Shown: positions 27,314 through 36,957, numbered from the stretch's first letter. The stretch: 64,000 nucleotides of DNA from Sphingopyxis sp. (GCF_016704835.1 NZ_JADIZJ010000001.1:977001-1041000); one strand, 5' to 3'. Notes: generated from the letters alone by a model not told the origin. Program-made: numbers and translations.

Positions 27314-27993
27314 GTATTGCGGTCCCCGCTCCGCAAATGGAGCATGTGGACGGCCATAGCGGCACTGACAATCGGCGCCAACAGATTGGCGACGGGTACC
27401 ACAAAGCTTGCGGCGGACAGCAGTCCGAGCGACCAGCGCGCGGGTCGGTCCAGCCGCGGGCGGTCGGGGTGGCGCGCCAGCACCATCGCTTCGAGATCGC
27501 GACCGAGCAGCAGGCCGTTGACGAACAGCGCGAAGATCGGCGTCCCGATGCCGGTGACGAGCAGCAGGATATAGATCGGCAACGCGACCAGGTTGCCGCC
27601 GATCAGCCGAACCACCGACGCGAGCGCAAGACGGATATTCTGGCGCCAGCCGACATCGACGGCGCGGGCGGCGGCAGCGGGATAGTGGCGCCCCTCGACA
27701 TCGGCGACGATCGCATCGGCGAACAGCCCGACGACGACGATCGCCACGGCACGAAACAGCAGCCAGCTGCCCGCGATGATCGCCAGGATGACGAGCAGGC
27801 CCGCCATGTCGCGCTCGGTCGCCCCGAGCCATTGCCAATGCTCGAGCGCCCAGCGCGCCGCGAAATAGATTGCGGCGCCCGCGACGAGCAACAGCAGCAG
27901 CGTAAGGGCAAGGCTTTGCAGCAGGATGCGCAGCACGCGCGGGTTCGGCAGATCCTTGAGCGCGAGCAGAAAGGCGTGGACGGCGCGGGTCAT
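27310..27993 (-). CDS. EI24 / CysZ-like membrane protein
   Basis: 227 residues with four or more transmembrane helices: LQSLALTLLLLLVAGAAIYF, MAGLLVILAIIAGSWLLF, VALPIYILLLVTGIGTPIFALFVNGLLLG, and a final FVVPVANLLAPIVSAAMAVHML. The segment FVNGLLLGRDLEAMVLARH is characteristic of the EI24 domain family, which includes the sulfate permease CysZ. A transport role is plausible, but the substrate is not shown. It overlaps the lipoprotein gene by ATGA. Confidence 0.8.
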   Translation of the reverse strand: MTRAVHAFLLALKDLPNPRVLRILLQSLALTLLLLLVAGAAIYFAARWALEHWQWLGATERDMAGLLVILAIIAGSWLLFRAVAIVVVGLFADAIVADVEGRHYPAAAARAVDVGWRQNIRLALASVVRLIGGNLVALPIYILLLVTGIGTPIFALFVNGLLLGRDLEAMVLARHPDRPRLDRPARWSLGLLSAASFVVPVANLLAPIVSAAMAVHMLHLRSGDRNT

Positions 27994-28101
27994 TCTTGGG
28001 GGATGCGAGGGGGCAGCGCGCGCGTCAAGCGTCGCGCTTGCCTTGCCGCGCCGCCATCCCTAAAGCGCGGCAGCTTTTTTCCACACAGCACAGGATATTT
28101 C

Positions 28102-29100
28102 ATGGCCTCCACCGCCCGTTTCGACGTCGTCGCCATCGGCAATGCGATCGTCGATGTCATCGCCCGCGCTGACGACGCGCTGATCACCGCCGAAGGGCTG
28201 AGCAAGGGATCGATGCGGCTGATCGACGCCGAGGAGGCCGAGCGGTTGTACGCGGCGATGGGACCGGCGATCGAAATGTCGGGCGGCTCGGCCGCGAACA
28301 CGCTCGCGGGCATGGCGGCGCTCGGGCGCCGCTGCGGCTTTATCGGCCAGGTGGCCGATGATCAGCTGGGTCATGTATTCACCCACGACCTTACCGCGCT
28401 TGGGGTCGCATTCGACGCGCCGGCCCAATCCGATGGCGCGCCGACCGCGCGCTGCCTGATCCTCGTTACACCCGACGGTCAGCGGACGATGAACACCTTC
28501 CTGGGCGCGTCGCAGAATCTGGGCCGCGAATCGCTCGACGCGGCGCTGATCGCCGACGCCGACATCCTCTATCTCGAAGGCTATTTGTGGAATGCCGACG
28601 CGTCCCGCGCGGCGATGGCCGAAGCGATCGGCATGGCGCGATCGGCGGGGCGGCGCGTCGCCTTCACCTTGTCGGACACCTTTGTCGTTGCGGGGCACCG
28701 TGACGATTTCCACCGCATGACCGCAGCGCGCGAGATCGACATATTGTTCGCCAACGAGGCCGAACTGCTCGAACTGGCACAGGTGGATGACTTCGAAACC
28801 GCGCTCGCGCGTGTCGCCGCCGATGTGCCGTTGCTCGTCGCGACGCGCGGCGAAAAGGGCGCGGTTGCGATGACGGGCGGCGAACGCACCGAGGTCGCCG
28901 CCGAGCCGATCGACGATGTCGTCGACACGACAGGGGCGGGCGACCTGTTTGCGGCGGGTTTTCTTGCCGGACTGGCCGAAGGACGTCCGATTGCCGACTG
29001 CCTGACAATGGGCGCCGTATGCGCGCGCGAAATCATCGCGCAGGTCGGGCCGCGGGCACAAACCGACCTTCGCGCCAAGGTCGCCGAACGGCTGGGCTAG
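28102..29100 (+). CDS. adenosine kinase-like PfkB family carbohydrate kinase
   Basis: 332 residues. Substrate side: VVAIGNAIVDVIARADD and the glycine pair motif SGGSAANTLAGMAALG. Catalytic end: DTTGAGDLFAAGFLAG, whose aspartate is the general base and which forms the anion hole. Most alphaproteobacterial proteins of this sequence type are annotated adenosine kinase (adenosine + ATP to AMP + ADP). Specificity is inferred. The ATG at 28102 is chosen at the family N-terminus. Confidence 0.87.
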   Translation: MASTARFDVVAIGNAIVDVIARADDALITAEGLSKGSMRLIDAEEAERLYAAMGPAIEMSGGSAANTLAGMAALGRRCGFIGQVADDQLGHVFTHDLTALGVAFDAPAQSDGAPTARCLILVTPDGQRTMNTFLGASQNLGRESLDAALIADADILYLEGYLWNADASRAAMAEAIGMARSAGRRVAFTLSDTFVVAGHRDDFHRMTAAREIDILFANEAELLELAQVDDFETALARVAADVPLLVATRGEKGAVAMTGGERTEVAAEPIDDVVDTTGAGDLFAAGFLAGLAEGRPIADCLTMGAVCAREIIAQVGPRAQTDLRAKVAERLG

Positions 29101-29168
29101 GAACTTTCAGCCACCCAACGCGTCCTATGCGCCAGATGGCACGACAGCCAAATGGACAGGAGGATGAT

Positions 29169-29426
29169 ATGGCGGACGAGATTCACAAAACGCGCGCGCC
29201 CGACGGGACGACGCACACCACGACGATCATCGATCGCGAACCGCGGCGCGGCGGCGGATTGGGCATGGGCCTCATCCTGCTTGTCGTGCTGGCCGTAGCG
29301 GGCTTTTTTGCGTTTCAGTTCCTCGCCAACGACAGCGCCGAGACCGGCGCGATCACCGAAGCGGCGCAAAAGGTTGGCGACGCGGCGCAGAATGTCGGCG
29401 ACGCAGCGCAGGACGCGGTGAAGTAG
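29169..29426 (+). CDS. small single-pass membrane protein
   Basis: 85 residues preceded by an excellent ribosome site (AGGAGG ending 6 bases before the ATG). A polar N-terminus (HKTRAPDGTTHTTTIIDREP) is followed by one transmembrane helix (MGLILLVVLAVAGFFAFQFL) and an alanine-rich tail with the repeated unit VGDAAQN-VGDAAQD. No named family recognised; the type is common in sphingomonads. Confidence 0.7.
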   Translation: MADEIHKTRAPDGTTHTTTIIDREPRRGGGLGMGLILLVVLAVAGFFAFQFLANDSAETGAITEAAQKVGDAAQNVGDAAQDAVK

Positions 29427-29439
29427 TTCGCGCCTGACA

Positions 29440-30975
29440 CTAGACGGCGGCCGGTTCGCCGGTTGCCGTTTCGGGATGTTTCTTAAACAAGGCGCGGTCG
29501 GCGGGCCCGAAACCGCGGGTCCAGATCAGCCACGCATAGATACCGAGGATAATGGGGACGCCGATCAGCAGTTCGGCCCATTCGGGCAGCTGCGTCGCGC
29601 CCCAGCCGAGCACCGCGGCGCCCGCGGTCGCCCAGACGAGCGCCCAGCGCAGGCTGTTGACCGGCGCGCCAAGGAGATGCGCGAGCAGCCGGGCTTTCAC
29701 CACCGACGCGAAACCCAAAGCGAGCATCAGGGCGAGCGCGACCGCGGCGGCGTAATAGATCGGCGGTAGCCCCATCGACTTGGCGATCAGGATCAACGCG
29801 ACGCTCAAAATCGCCTGCAATGCCAACGTCGCCATGCTGATCAAAAGGTTACGGTGGCGTGCAACATAGACGAGTGCTGCCTCGCTGACGACCGCGGTCG
29901 CCGCGACGACTTCGGCGGCGAGCAGGAAGGCGAGCGCGGCGGTACCGCTGACGAATTCGGGGCCGACGAGGCCCATCACCGCCTCGCCCGGGATGCCGAG
30001 CGCCAGCGCGACGCCGGCCTGCGCGGCGATGATCCAGAAGCCGACCTGGCTGACCTGTGCCGCCACGGCGGCAAGCTTGTTTTCGGCAAGATTGCGGGTG
30101 ATGACCGGGCCGAGGATCGGCTCGAAGCTGGTCTTGAGCTTTTGCGGCAGCGAGGCGACCTGCTGCGCCATATAATAAATGCCATAGATCGTCGGCGAGG
30201 TGAACTGGCCGAGGATGAACAGGTCGAGACGGCGCGTGCCCCATTCGATCGCGTCGGCGGCCGCGAGCGGCGCGTTGCGCCGCGCAACTGCGATCAGATG
30301 CGCCGGATGCGGCTGCCAGCCGCGAGGGCTGCCATAGTGGCCCAGCATCGGAATCAGCGCGGTCAGGAAGGCGCCGATCATCGCAGCGGCGTAGGACAGC
30401 ATCAGCCCGTCGCGCACCGACACGAACCAGAAACCCGCCGCCGCGGCGCTGATCACCCACGGTTCGACGATCGCGCGCGCGCGCACCGTCGCTCCGACAT
30501 CAAAACGATAGGCGCACGCGGCCAGCGCGATGTCGGTACCAGCGATCGCAAAGACGAGCAGCGCCATCCAGCGATCGGCACCGCCGACGTCGCCGGCGGG
30601 ATACATGAGCTGCGGAAAGGCGAAGAGCAGCGCCGATCCCGCCGCCGAGGCGAGCAAGGCGACGAACATGCCGTCCCATACGACGATGCGATGGTCGGCG
30701 CCCGGCGCGCTCAACTGTTCGGCAAGCCCGCGTTTCAGCCCGAGCGTCGCGAGCTGCGCTACGAGTTCGATGACAAGGACGGCAAAGGCGAAACGCCCGA
30801 CCGCTTCGGGGCCGTACCAGCGGCCCGCGACATAGAGAAAGGGCAGGCGCGCAACGAGGCGCAGGATGAAGCCGAAGAAATTGGTACGTCCGCCCTTGGC
30901 CAGCGCGGCCGTGTCGGCGTCGCCCGAGGGAGCGCCTGATGATAGGGGCGCGGCTGCGCTGTCCGTCTGGCTCAA
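29440..30975 (-). CDS. polysaccharide/lipopolysaccharide biosynthesis flippase (Wzx/MATE-type)
   Basis: 511 residues with 12-14 transmembrane helices throughout. N-terminal TNFFGFILRLVARLPFLYVAGRWYGPEAVGRFAFAVL is typical of Wzx-type O-antigen/exopolysaccharide exporters of the MOP superfamily, which move undecaprenyl-linked sugar units across the inner membrane. A hydrophilic N-terminal 30 residues precedes the first helix. No sugar transferase genes are adjacent, but a glycan-related group lies at 17.8-21.7 kb. Confidence 0.83.
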   Translation of the reverse strand: MSQTDSAAAPLSSGAPSGDADTAALAKGGRTNFFGFILRLVARLPFLYVAGRWYGPEAVGRFAFAVLVIELVAQLATLGLKRGLAEQLSAPGADHRIVVWDGMFVALLASAAGSALLFAFPQLMYPAGDVGGADRWMALLVFAIAGTDIALAACAYRFDVGATVRARAIVEPWVISAAAAGFWFVSVRDGLMLSYAAAMIGAFLTALIPMLGHYGSPRGWQPHPAHLIAVARRNAPLAAADAIEWGTRRLDLFILGQFTSPTIYGIYYMAQQVASLPQKLKTSFEPILGPVITRNLAENKLAAVAAQVSQVGFWIIAAQAGVALALGIPGEAVMGLVGPEFVSGTAALAFLLAAEVVAATAVVSEAALVYVARHRNLLISMATLALQAILSVALILIAKSMGLPPIYYAAAVALALMLALGFASVVKARLLAHLLGAPVNSLRWALVWATAGAAVLGWGATQLPEWAELLIGVPIILGIYAWLIWTRGFGPADRALFKKHPETATGEPAAV

Positions 30976-31051
30976 GCCCGCCGCCCCTTCTGCTGGTCCC
31001 CGGCGCGCAGTCTAGCGCGATGCAGGGGTGCAGGCAATTCTCTGCGTAAGC

Positions 31052-32044
31052 TCACCGACCCTCGGATCGCAGCGGGCGGCTGAGCAGGGCATGAATGGCA
31101 TCGGCGACGCGCGTTTCGCCCGCCACCAGCCGTGCCACCGTATCGCAGATCGGCATGTCGATGCCGTCGGCGCGCGCTGCGGCGGCGACGACCGGGGCGC
31201 TAAAGGCACCTTCGGCGACGGTGCGGCGGTCGGCCATCAGCGCCCTGGCATCTTCGCCGCGGCCCAGCCCTTGCCCGAGCGCAAAATTGCGCGAATTTGA
31301 TGACGTGCAGGTGAGGACGAGATCGCCGAGACCGGCGAGTCCCGCGAGCGTCTCCGCCTGTGCCCCGCGCGCGAGCCCGAAGCGGGTCATTTCGGCAAAG
31401 CCGCGGCTGATCAGCGCGGCGCGGGCGTTGAGCCCGAGCCCGGCGCCGTCGACGATGCCGCAGGCGATGGCGAGAATATTCTTGATCGCGCCGCCAATCT
31501 CGGCGCCGATCACGTCGGTCGAGACATAGGGGCGGAAATGCGGCCGGGCGATGGCGCCGGCGATGGCGGCGGCAAGGTCGGGATCGGCGGCGGCGAGGGT
31601 GATTGCGGTCGGCAGACCGGCGGCGACTTCGTGCGCGAAGGTCGGTCCCGACAGCACTGCATGCGGCCGCTGCGGTGCAAGTTCGCGTGCCATGTCGATC
31701 GGGAAAGCGAAGCTGCCCGCCTCCATGCCCTTGCTGCAGAAGATCAACGGTGCATCGCCCGCGGACAGATCAGCCAGCACAGCGCGCAGGAAAGGCACCG
31801 GAACGACGATGAGCAGCGCGTCACATTCGGCCATGTCGGCAAGCGCGCCGGTCGCCGTGAGCGATGTCGACAAAGCCGCGCCGGGCAGAAAGACCGGATT
31901 GCGATGCTCGGCGTTGATCGCGGCGACCACATCGTCTTCGCGCGCCCACAGGCGGACGGGGGCGCCGTCGGCGGCGAGCATCTGCGCCAGCGCAGTACCC
32001 CACGCGCCGCCGCCAATAATCCCGAAATTTCGATATGACGTCAT
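31052..32044 (-). CDS. gpsA: glycerol-3-phosphate dehydrogenase [NAD(P)+]
   Basis: 330 residues. GpsA reduces dihydroxyacetone phosphate to sn-glycerol 3-phosphate for phospholipid synthesis. The NAD(P)-binding motif IIGGGAWGTALAQML is at the N-terminus, followed by IFCSKGME, VLSGPTFAHEVAAGLPTA and the catalytic-lysine region GGAIKNILAIACGI. The gene overlaps the stop of tsaD by ATGA, so it is the second gene of a tsaD-gpsA unit, an arrangement common in alphaproteobacteria. Confidence 0.95.
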   Translation of the reverse strand: MTSYRNFGIIGGGAWGTALAQMLAADGAPVRLWAREDDVVAAINAEHRNPVFLPGAALSTSLTATGALADMAECDALLIVVPVPFLRAVLADLSAGDAPLIFCSKGMEAGSFAFPIDMARELAPQRPHAVLSGPTFAHEVAAGLPTAITLAAADPDLAAAIAGAIARPHFRPYVSTDVIGAEIGGAIKNILAIACGIVDGAGLGLNARAALISRGFAEMTRFGLARGAQAETLAGLAGLGDLVLTCTSSNSRNFALGQGLGRGEDARALMADRRTVAEGAFSAPVVAAAARADGIDMPICDTVARLVAGETRVADAIHALLSRPLRSEGR

Positions 32045-33075
32045 GCTTTCACTCCGGCGCCGCGCACGGTTTCAGCATCGGGATCGAGCGGCCAGCGCGG
32101 GCGCGCAGCGACCGAGAGATCGTCGAAAAGCCCCGCGGCAAAGCGTTCGGCCCCCGCCCAGGCGATCATCGCGCCATTGTCGGTGCACAGCCACAGCGGC
32201 GGCGCGACAAAGGGGCGGTCGAAGCGGGCGGCGAGATCGGTCAGCGCGGTCCGGATCGCGCCGTTGGCGGCGACCCCGCCGGCGACGACGAACGCGGTCG
32301 CCTCGGGACAGACGGCGAGCGCAATGCGGCTGCGATCGACGAGACAGTCGACGACCGCCTGCTGGAACGAGGCGGCGAGGTCGGGGACGCTGTGCGCGCC
32401 GCTCGCGGCGGCGCGCGCCACCGCGCTCTTGAGCCCGGCGAAAGAGAAATGCGGTTCGGCACTGCCGACGAGCGGGCGCGGCAGCGGCACCGCGTGAGGG
32501 TTGCCGTCCTGCGCGGCGCGCTCGACCGCGGGGCCGCCGGGATAGCCGAGTCCGAGCAGCTTGGCGGTCTTGTCGAACGCTTCGCCCGCGGCGTCGTCGA
32601 TCGTGGTGGCAAGGCGGCGATAGGCGCCGACGCCGCTGACCAGCAGCAATTGGCAATGGCCGCCCGAGACCAGCAGCAGCAGATAGGGGAAGGCGAGGTC
32701 GGGATCGACGAGTCGCGGCGACAGCCCATGGCCTTCGAGATGGTTGACCGCGATCAGCGGCTTGTTCGCGGCGTGCGCGAGCGCCTTGCCGGTCACCAGT
32801 CCGACCATCACTCCGCCGATCAGGCCGGGCCCGGCGGTCGCTGCAACGGCATCGACTTCGGCGAGCGACACGCCGGCATCGGCGAGCACGCCGGCGACGA
32901 TCGGTGCCAGCCGGTCGACATGCGCGCGCGCCGCGATTTCGGGAACGACCCCACCGAACGGACTGTGCTCGGCCTCTTGCCCGGCGACGCGGTGCGCCAA
33001 GATGCGCCGATCGCCAGTGACGAGCGCCGCTGCGGTTTCGTCGCAGCTCGATTCAAGGCCAAGGATGAGAGACAT
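32041..33075 (-). CDS. tsaD: tRNA N6-adenosine threonylcarbamoyltransferase TsaD
   Basis: 344 residues from the start MSLILGLESSCDETAAAL (33075); an in-frame ATG four codons earlier is less likely. TsaD transfers the threonylcarbamoyl group to A37 of ANN-decoding tRNAs. The metal-binding HLEGH, the phosphate loop LLVSGGHCQLL and the C-terminal LCTDNGAMIAWAG are all diagnostic. It heads the tsaD-gpsA operon and is divergent from hemC, as often seen in alphaproteobacteria. Confidence 0.96.
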   Translation of the reverse strand: MSLILGLESSCDETAAALVTGDRRILAHRVAGQEAEHSPFGGVVPEIAARAHVDRLAPIVAGVLADAGVSLAEVDAVAATAGPGLIGGVMVGLVTGKALAHAANKPLIAVNHLEGHGLSPRLVDPDLAFPYLLLLVSGGHCQLLLVSGVGAYRRLATTIDDAAGEAFDKTAKLLGLGYPGGPAVERAAQDGNPHAVPLPRPLVGSAEPHFSFAGLKSAVARAAASGAHSVPDLAASFQQAVVDCLVDRSRIALAVCPEATAFVVAGGVAANGAIRTALTDLAARFDRPFVAPPLWLCTDNGAMIAWAGAERFAAGLFDDLSVAARPRWPLDPDAETVRGAGVKA

Positions 33076-33137
33076 AATCGTGCGCATCCCTTACCCGCCC
33101 CTTTATCGGCAGGGCAAGCCGCGCTAGCAGCATCGCG

Positions 33138-34085
33138 ATGACCGACTTGCCAACAATCAAACAGCCGCTGCGTATCGGCACCCGCGCGTCGCCGCTGGCG
33201 ATGGCGCAGGCACATATGACGGTGGCGGCGCTGATCGCGGCGCATGGCCTCGCGCCTGAAGCGCTTGAGATCGTGCCAATGACTGCGACGGGCGACCGCA
33301 TCCAGGACCGCGCGCTTGCCGAGGTGGGCGGCAAGGAATTGTGGACGCGCGAGCTCGATGCGGCGCTCGATGCCGCGGTGATCGATATTGCCGTTCATTC
33401 GCTCAAGGACGTCGAGACGCTGCGCGATGCGCGTTTTGCGCTGGGCGCAATGCTCGAACGCGCCGATCCGCGCGACCGGCTCGTGGTGCGCGAGGGCATT
33501 GCGGCGACGAGCGTCGCCGACCTGCCGCACGGCGCGCGGCTGGGGACGAGCAGTCCGCGCCGTGCCGCGCAGATCCGGCGGATCCGCGCCGATCTGGAGC
33601 CGGTGCTGCTGCGCGGCAATGTCGCGACGCGACTGGCGAAGCTGGCGGCGGGCGAGGCTGATGCGACCTTGCTGGCGGCGGCGGGGCTCGACCGGCTGGG
33701 GATGCACGCCGTCGGCACGGCGCAGGACGCGGCGGTCCTGCTGCCCGCAGCATCGCAGGGCGCGATCGGCATCGAGTGCCGCGCCGATGATGGCGGCACG
33801 CTTGCGCTGCTGCGCGCGATCGATCATGCGCCGACCCATCGCTCGGTGGCGGCCGAGCGTGCCTTTCTGGCGGCGCTGGGGGGCGATTGCCGTTCGCCGG
33901 TCGCGGCGCATGCGCATTGGTGCGATGACGGCATGCTGCGCCTCGATGCCGAGATTTTTTCCGAAGACGGCGCCGACCATGCTGTCGGCCATGCGCTGAT
34001 CGACCATGACGATGCCGCAGCCGCGCTGGCGCGGCGGTTGCTCGGCGATGCCCCCGATACGGTGCGGCGGCTGTTCGCGGCATGA
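33138..34085 (+). CDS. hemC: hydroxymethylbilane synthase
   Basis: 315 residues. HemC joins four porphobilinogen units into hydroxymethylbilane in heme synthesis. Visible are RIGTRASPLAMAQAH, the HSLKDVET motif with the catalytic aspartate, TSSPRRAAQIRR, and the dipyrromethane-bearing cysteine in LGGDCRSPVAAHA. The stop overlaps the hemD start (ATGA), so the two are translationally coupled. Confidence 0.97.
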   Translation: MTDLPTIKQPLRIGTRASPLAMAQAHMTVAALIAAHGLAPEALEIVPMTATGDRIQDRALAEVGGKELWTRELDAALDAAVIDIAVHSLKDVETLRDARFALGAMLERADPRDRLVVREGIAATSVADLPHGARLGTSSPRRAAQIRRIRADLEPVLLRGNVATRLAKLAAGEADATLLAAAGLDRLGMHAVGTAQDAAVLLPAASQGAIGIECRADDGGTLALLRAIDHAPTHRSVAAERAFLAALGGDCRSPVAAHAHWCDDGMLRLDAEIFSEDGADHAVGHALIDHDDAAAALARRLLGDAPDTVRRLFAA

Positions 34086-34771
34086 GCAGCGGCTTGCCGC
34101 TGATCGTCACCCGCCCCGAACCGGGCAATAGCGCCACCATCGCGCGCGCGGCGGTGCTGGGACTTGATGCCCAGGCGATGCCGCTGTTTGCGGCGCAGGC
34201 GATCGCATGGACCGCGCCGCCGCAGGCAGATTTCGACGCGCTGCTGCTGACCAGCGCGCAGGCGGTGCGGCTTGCTGGTCCGCAGCTTGCGCTCCTCGCA
34301 GCGCTGCCGGTCTATGCAGTGGGCACCGCCACCGCGGACGCCGCGCATGAGGCCCGGCTGACGGTCGCCCAGACCGGCGCGGCGGGTGCCCAATGCCTTC
34401 TTGACGCCATGACATCGGCGAAAATGGCCCGGATTTTATGGCTTTGCGGTCGTGATCGGTCCGCGCTCGACCCGCGCGGCGCGGCGCTTGAGCCGCTGGC
34501 CTGCTACGCGGTCGAACCGGTCGATCCGCCGCGGGCGTGGACGCAGCTGACCGCCGCACCGGCGGTGCTCCTCGCCCATTCGGTTCGCGCCGCGCGGCGG
34601 ATTTGCGACCTCGTCGGTCGCGACCGTGCCCATCTGGCGCTGGTCGCGATCAGCCCCGCGGTCGCCGCGGCGGCGGGCGAGGGCTGGGGCGAACTGGCCG
34701 CGGTTGCGCAGCCCACCGACGCCGGAATGTTGGCACTGGCGTATAGTTTGTGCCACAAGGGCGGAAAATAG
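34082..34771 (+). CDS. hemD: uroporphyrinogen-III synthase
   Basis: 229 residues. HemD closes and rearranges hydroxymethylbilane to uroporphyrinogen III. The family is weakly conserved; the N-terminal LPLIVTRPEPGN, DALLLTSAQAVRLAG and the middle LWLCGRDRS segment fit, and position directly after hemC makes the call safe. It is followed after 19 bases by a Mic60-like gene. Confidence 0.9.
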   Translation: MSSGLPLIVTRPEPGNSATIARAAVLGLDAQAMPLFAAQAIAWTAPPQADFDALLLTSAQAVRLAGPQLALLAALPVYAVGTATADAAHEARLTVAQTGAAGAQCLLDAMTSAKMARILWLCGRDRSALDPRGAALEPLACYAVEPVDPPRAWTQLTAAPAVLLAHSVRAARRICDLVGRDRAHLALVAISPAVAAAAGEGWGELAAVAQPTDAGMLALAYSLCHKGGK

Positions 34772-34790
34772 GGTCGTTCGAAAGAGACAT

Positions 34791-35705
34791 ATGGCAATCG
34801 ACAGCTCCGATACCCCCTCGCCCATGGCCGAGGCGGTCCCGGCGAGGGGACCATCGTTTCGCCTGCTCGCCATCGCTGCCCTGCTCCTGCTGCTGATCGG
34901 TATTATTGGTGGCGGCTGGGCGGTGAACCGCTGGCTGAACGGCGATGACACCGCACCCGCGGTCAAGGTGACCGGCGCGCAGGGGGTTGGCGATATTACC
35001 GACCCGGCGCTGCTCGCCGCCGCCGCGCCGAAAGGCGCGGCGGCGCCGCCGTTGGTCGTCGCGCCGGTCGATGGCGCCAATGCGCTGGCGGCGCGGGTCG
35101 CCGAACTCGAGCAACGGCTGTTGCGGATTACCCTTGAGGCCGAATCGGCGTCGGGCAACGCCTCGCGCGCCGAGGGGCTGCTGGTCGCCTTTGCGGTCCG
35201 CCGCGCGCTCGATCGCGGGTTGTCGCTCGGTTATCTCGATGCCCAGCTGCGACTGCGCTTTGGCGACGACCAGCCCAATGCCGTGAAAACGATCATCGAA
35301 ACGTCGCGCGAACCGGTGACGCTCGAACAATTGCGCGCCGAACTCGATACGCTGGCGCCGCAGCTCGTTGGTCGCGGCGGCGATGGAAGTGGCAGCCTGT
35401 GGACGGGCCTGCGCCGCGAACTGGGCGAGCTGTTCGTCGTGCGCGCGGCGGGAACGCAATCGCCGCGGGCGGCGGAGCGGCTTGAACGCGCGCGGCGCTA
35501 TCTGGGCGCCGGGCAGGCCGACCTCGCGATTGCCGAGGTCGAGGCGATGCCGGGTGCGGCGACCGCCAACGACTGGCTGATCGATGCGCGGCGCTATCAC
35601 GAGGCGCGGCGGGCGCTTGACCTGATCGAGACCGCGGCGATATTGGAGCCGCGCGACAGTCCGGCTGCCGCGATGGCCCGCGGCACCGCGGCACCGACCC
35701 CCTAG
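34791..35705 (+). CDS. mitofilin (Mic60)-like inner membrane protein
   Basis: 304 residues. One transmembrane helix near the N-terminus (RLLAIAALLLLLIGIIGGGW), an alanine-rich linker, a predicted coiled coil (NALAARVAELEQRLLRITLEAESA), then a helical C-terminal domain ending in RRYHEARRALDLIETAAI. This architecture with its place right after hemC-hemD matches the alphaproteobacterial homologs of Mic60, the mitochondrial crista-junction protein, reported in heme gene clusters. It is shorter than most. Name from architecture and context, not from a search. Confidence 0.65.
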   Translation: MAIDSSDTPSPMAEAVPARGPSFRLLAIAALLLLLIGIIGGGWAVNRWLNGDDTAPAVKVTGAQGVGDITDPALLAAAAPKGAAAPPLVVAPVDGANALAARVAELEQRLLRITLEAESASGNASRAEGLLVAFAVRRALDRGLSLGYLDAQLRLRFGDDQPNAVKTIIETSREPVTLEQLRAELDTLAPQLVGRGGDGSGSLWTGLRRELGELFVVRAAGTQSPRAAERLERARRYLGAGQADLAIAEVEAMPGAATANDWLIDARRYHEARRALDLIETAAILEPRDSPAAAMARGTAAPTP

Positions 35706-35751
35706 CGCGCGTCCCGAAAGGGCCGCTCGCCGTTAGAGAAAGCCCCCTTGC

Positions 35752-36957
35752 ATGGCCCTCGCCGATCCGCAGCGCATCGAAGCGCTCGACCCGCTCGATC
35801 CCCTCCAGCTCGACGCCGAGCTGAGCGAAGAGGAACGGATGGTCCGCGACACGGCGCGGTCCTATGCGACCGATGCCTTGCTGCCGCGCGTGACCTCGGC
35901 ATTTCTCGACGAGCGCTTCGACCGTGAGATCATGTCCGAAATGGGCGCGTTGGGGCTGCTTGGCGCGACGATCGACCCCGAATATGGCGGCGCCGGGCTG
36001 AATTATGTCAGCTACGGTCTGATCGCGCGCGAAGTCGAGCGGGTCGATTCGGGTTATCGCTCGGCGTGCTCGGTGCAGAGCTCGCTCGTGATCCACCCGA
36101 TCAACGCCTATGGCAGCGAGGAGCAGAAGCGCAAGTTCCTGCCCGGGCTGACCTCGGGCGAACTCGTCGGCTGTTTCGGGCTGACCGAGCCCGACGCTGG
36201 CAGCGATCCCGGCGGGATGCGCACGCGCGCCGAGAAGATCGAGGGCGGATACCGCCTCAAGGGCGCGAAGATGTGGATCACCAATTCGCCGATCGCCGAC
36301 GTGTTCGTCGTGTGGGCGAAGTCGGAGGCGCATGACGGTGCGATCCGCGGCTTTGTGCTTGAAAAGGGCATGAAGGGCCTGACGGCGCCGAAGATCGAGG
36401 GCAAGGTGAGCTTGCGTGCGTCGGTCACCGGTGAAATCGTCATGGATTCGGTGGAAGTCGGCGAGGATGCGCTGCTGCCGCATGTAGCGGGGCTGAAAGG
36501 CCCGTTCGGTTGCCTCAACCGCGCGCGCTACGGCATCGGCTGGGGCGCGATGGGCGCGGCCGAATTCTGCTATGAGGCGGCGCGCAACTATACCGGCGAG
36601 CGCAAGCAGTTCGGACGGCCGCTCGCGGCGAACCAGATCGTCCAGCTGAAGCTCGCCAATATGCTCACCGAAATCGCGCTCGGCCTGCAGACGGCGCTGC
36701 GCGTCGGGCGGCTGATCGACGAGGGGCGGCTGATTCCCGATGCGATCAGCCTGCTCAAGCGCAACAATTGCGGCAAGGCGCTCGATATCGCCCGCGTCGC
36801 GCGCGACATGCATGGCGGCAACGGCATTTCGGCCGATTATCATGTCATCCGCCACGCGGTGAACCTCGAAACGGTGAACACCTATGAGGGCACGCACGAC
36901 GTCCATGCGCTGATCCTGGGCCGCGCGATCACCGGCATCTCGGCTTTTGGCGGATAG
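35752..36957 (+). CDS. gcdH: glutaryl-CoA dehydrogenase (acyl-CoA dehydrogenase family)
   Basis: 401 residues. It oxidises and decarboxylates glutaryl-CoA to crotonyl-CoA in lysine and aromatic breakdown. The FAD-binding middle domain has CFGLTEPDAGSDPGGM and WITNSPIADVFVVWAK. The catalytic glutamate is in NTYEGTHDVHALILGRAITG (Glu379). Family strings such as NNCGKALDIARVARDMHGGNGI separate it from other acyl-CoA dehydrogenases. The next gene, a CoA transferase, overlaps its end by 11 bases. Confidence 0.92.
   Translation: MALADPQRIEALDPLDPLQLDAELSEEERMVRDTARSYATDALLPRVTSAFLDERFDREIMSEMGALGLLGATIDPEYGGAGLNYVSYGLIAREVERVDSGYRSACSVQSSLVIHPINAYGSEEQKRKFLPGLTSGELVGCFGLTEPDAGSDPGGMRTRAEKIEGGYRLKGAKMWITNSPIADVFVVWAKSEAHDGAIRGFVLEKGMKGLTAPKIEGKVSLRASVTGEIVMDSVEVGEDALLPHVAGLKGPFGCLNRARYGIGWGAMGAAEFCYEAARNYTGERKQFGRPLAANQIVQLKLANMLTEIALGLQTALRVGRLIDEGRLIPDAISLLKRNNCGKALDIARVARDMHGGNGISADYHVIRHAVNLETVNTYEGTHDVHALILGRAITGISAFGG

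Noticed and set aside
27314..28313. Long open frames overlapping the CysZ-like gene and the kinase gene (for example a plus-strand frame starting near 27337)
   Set aside because: Only the part from 28102 has family similarity; the rest is a GC-rich shadow on the opposite strand of the CysZ-like gene.
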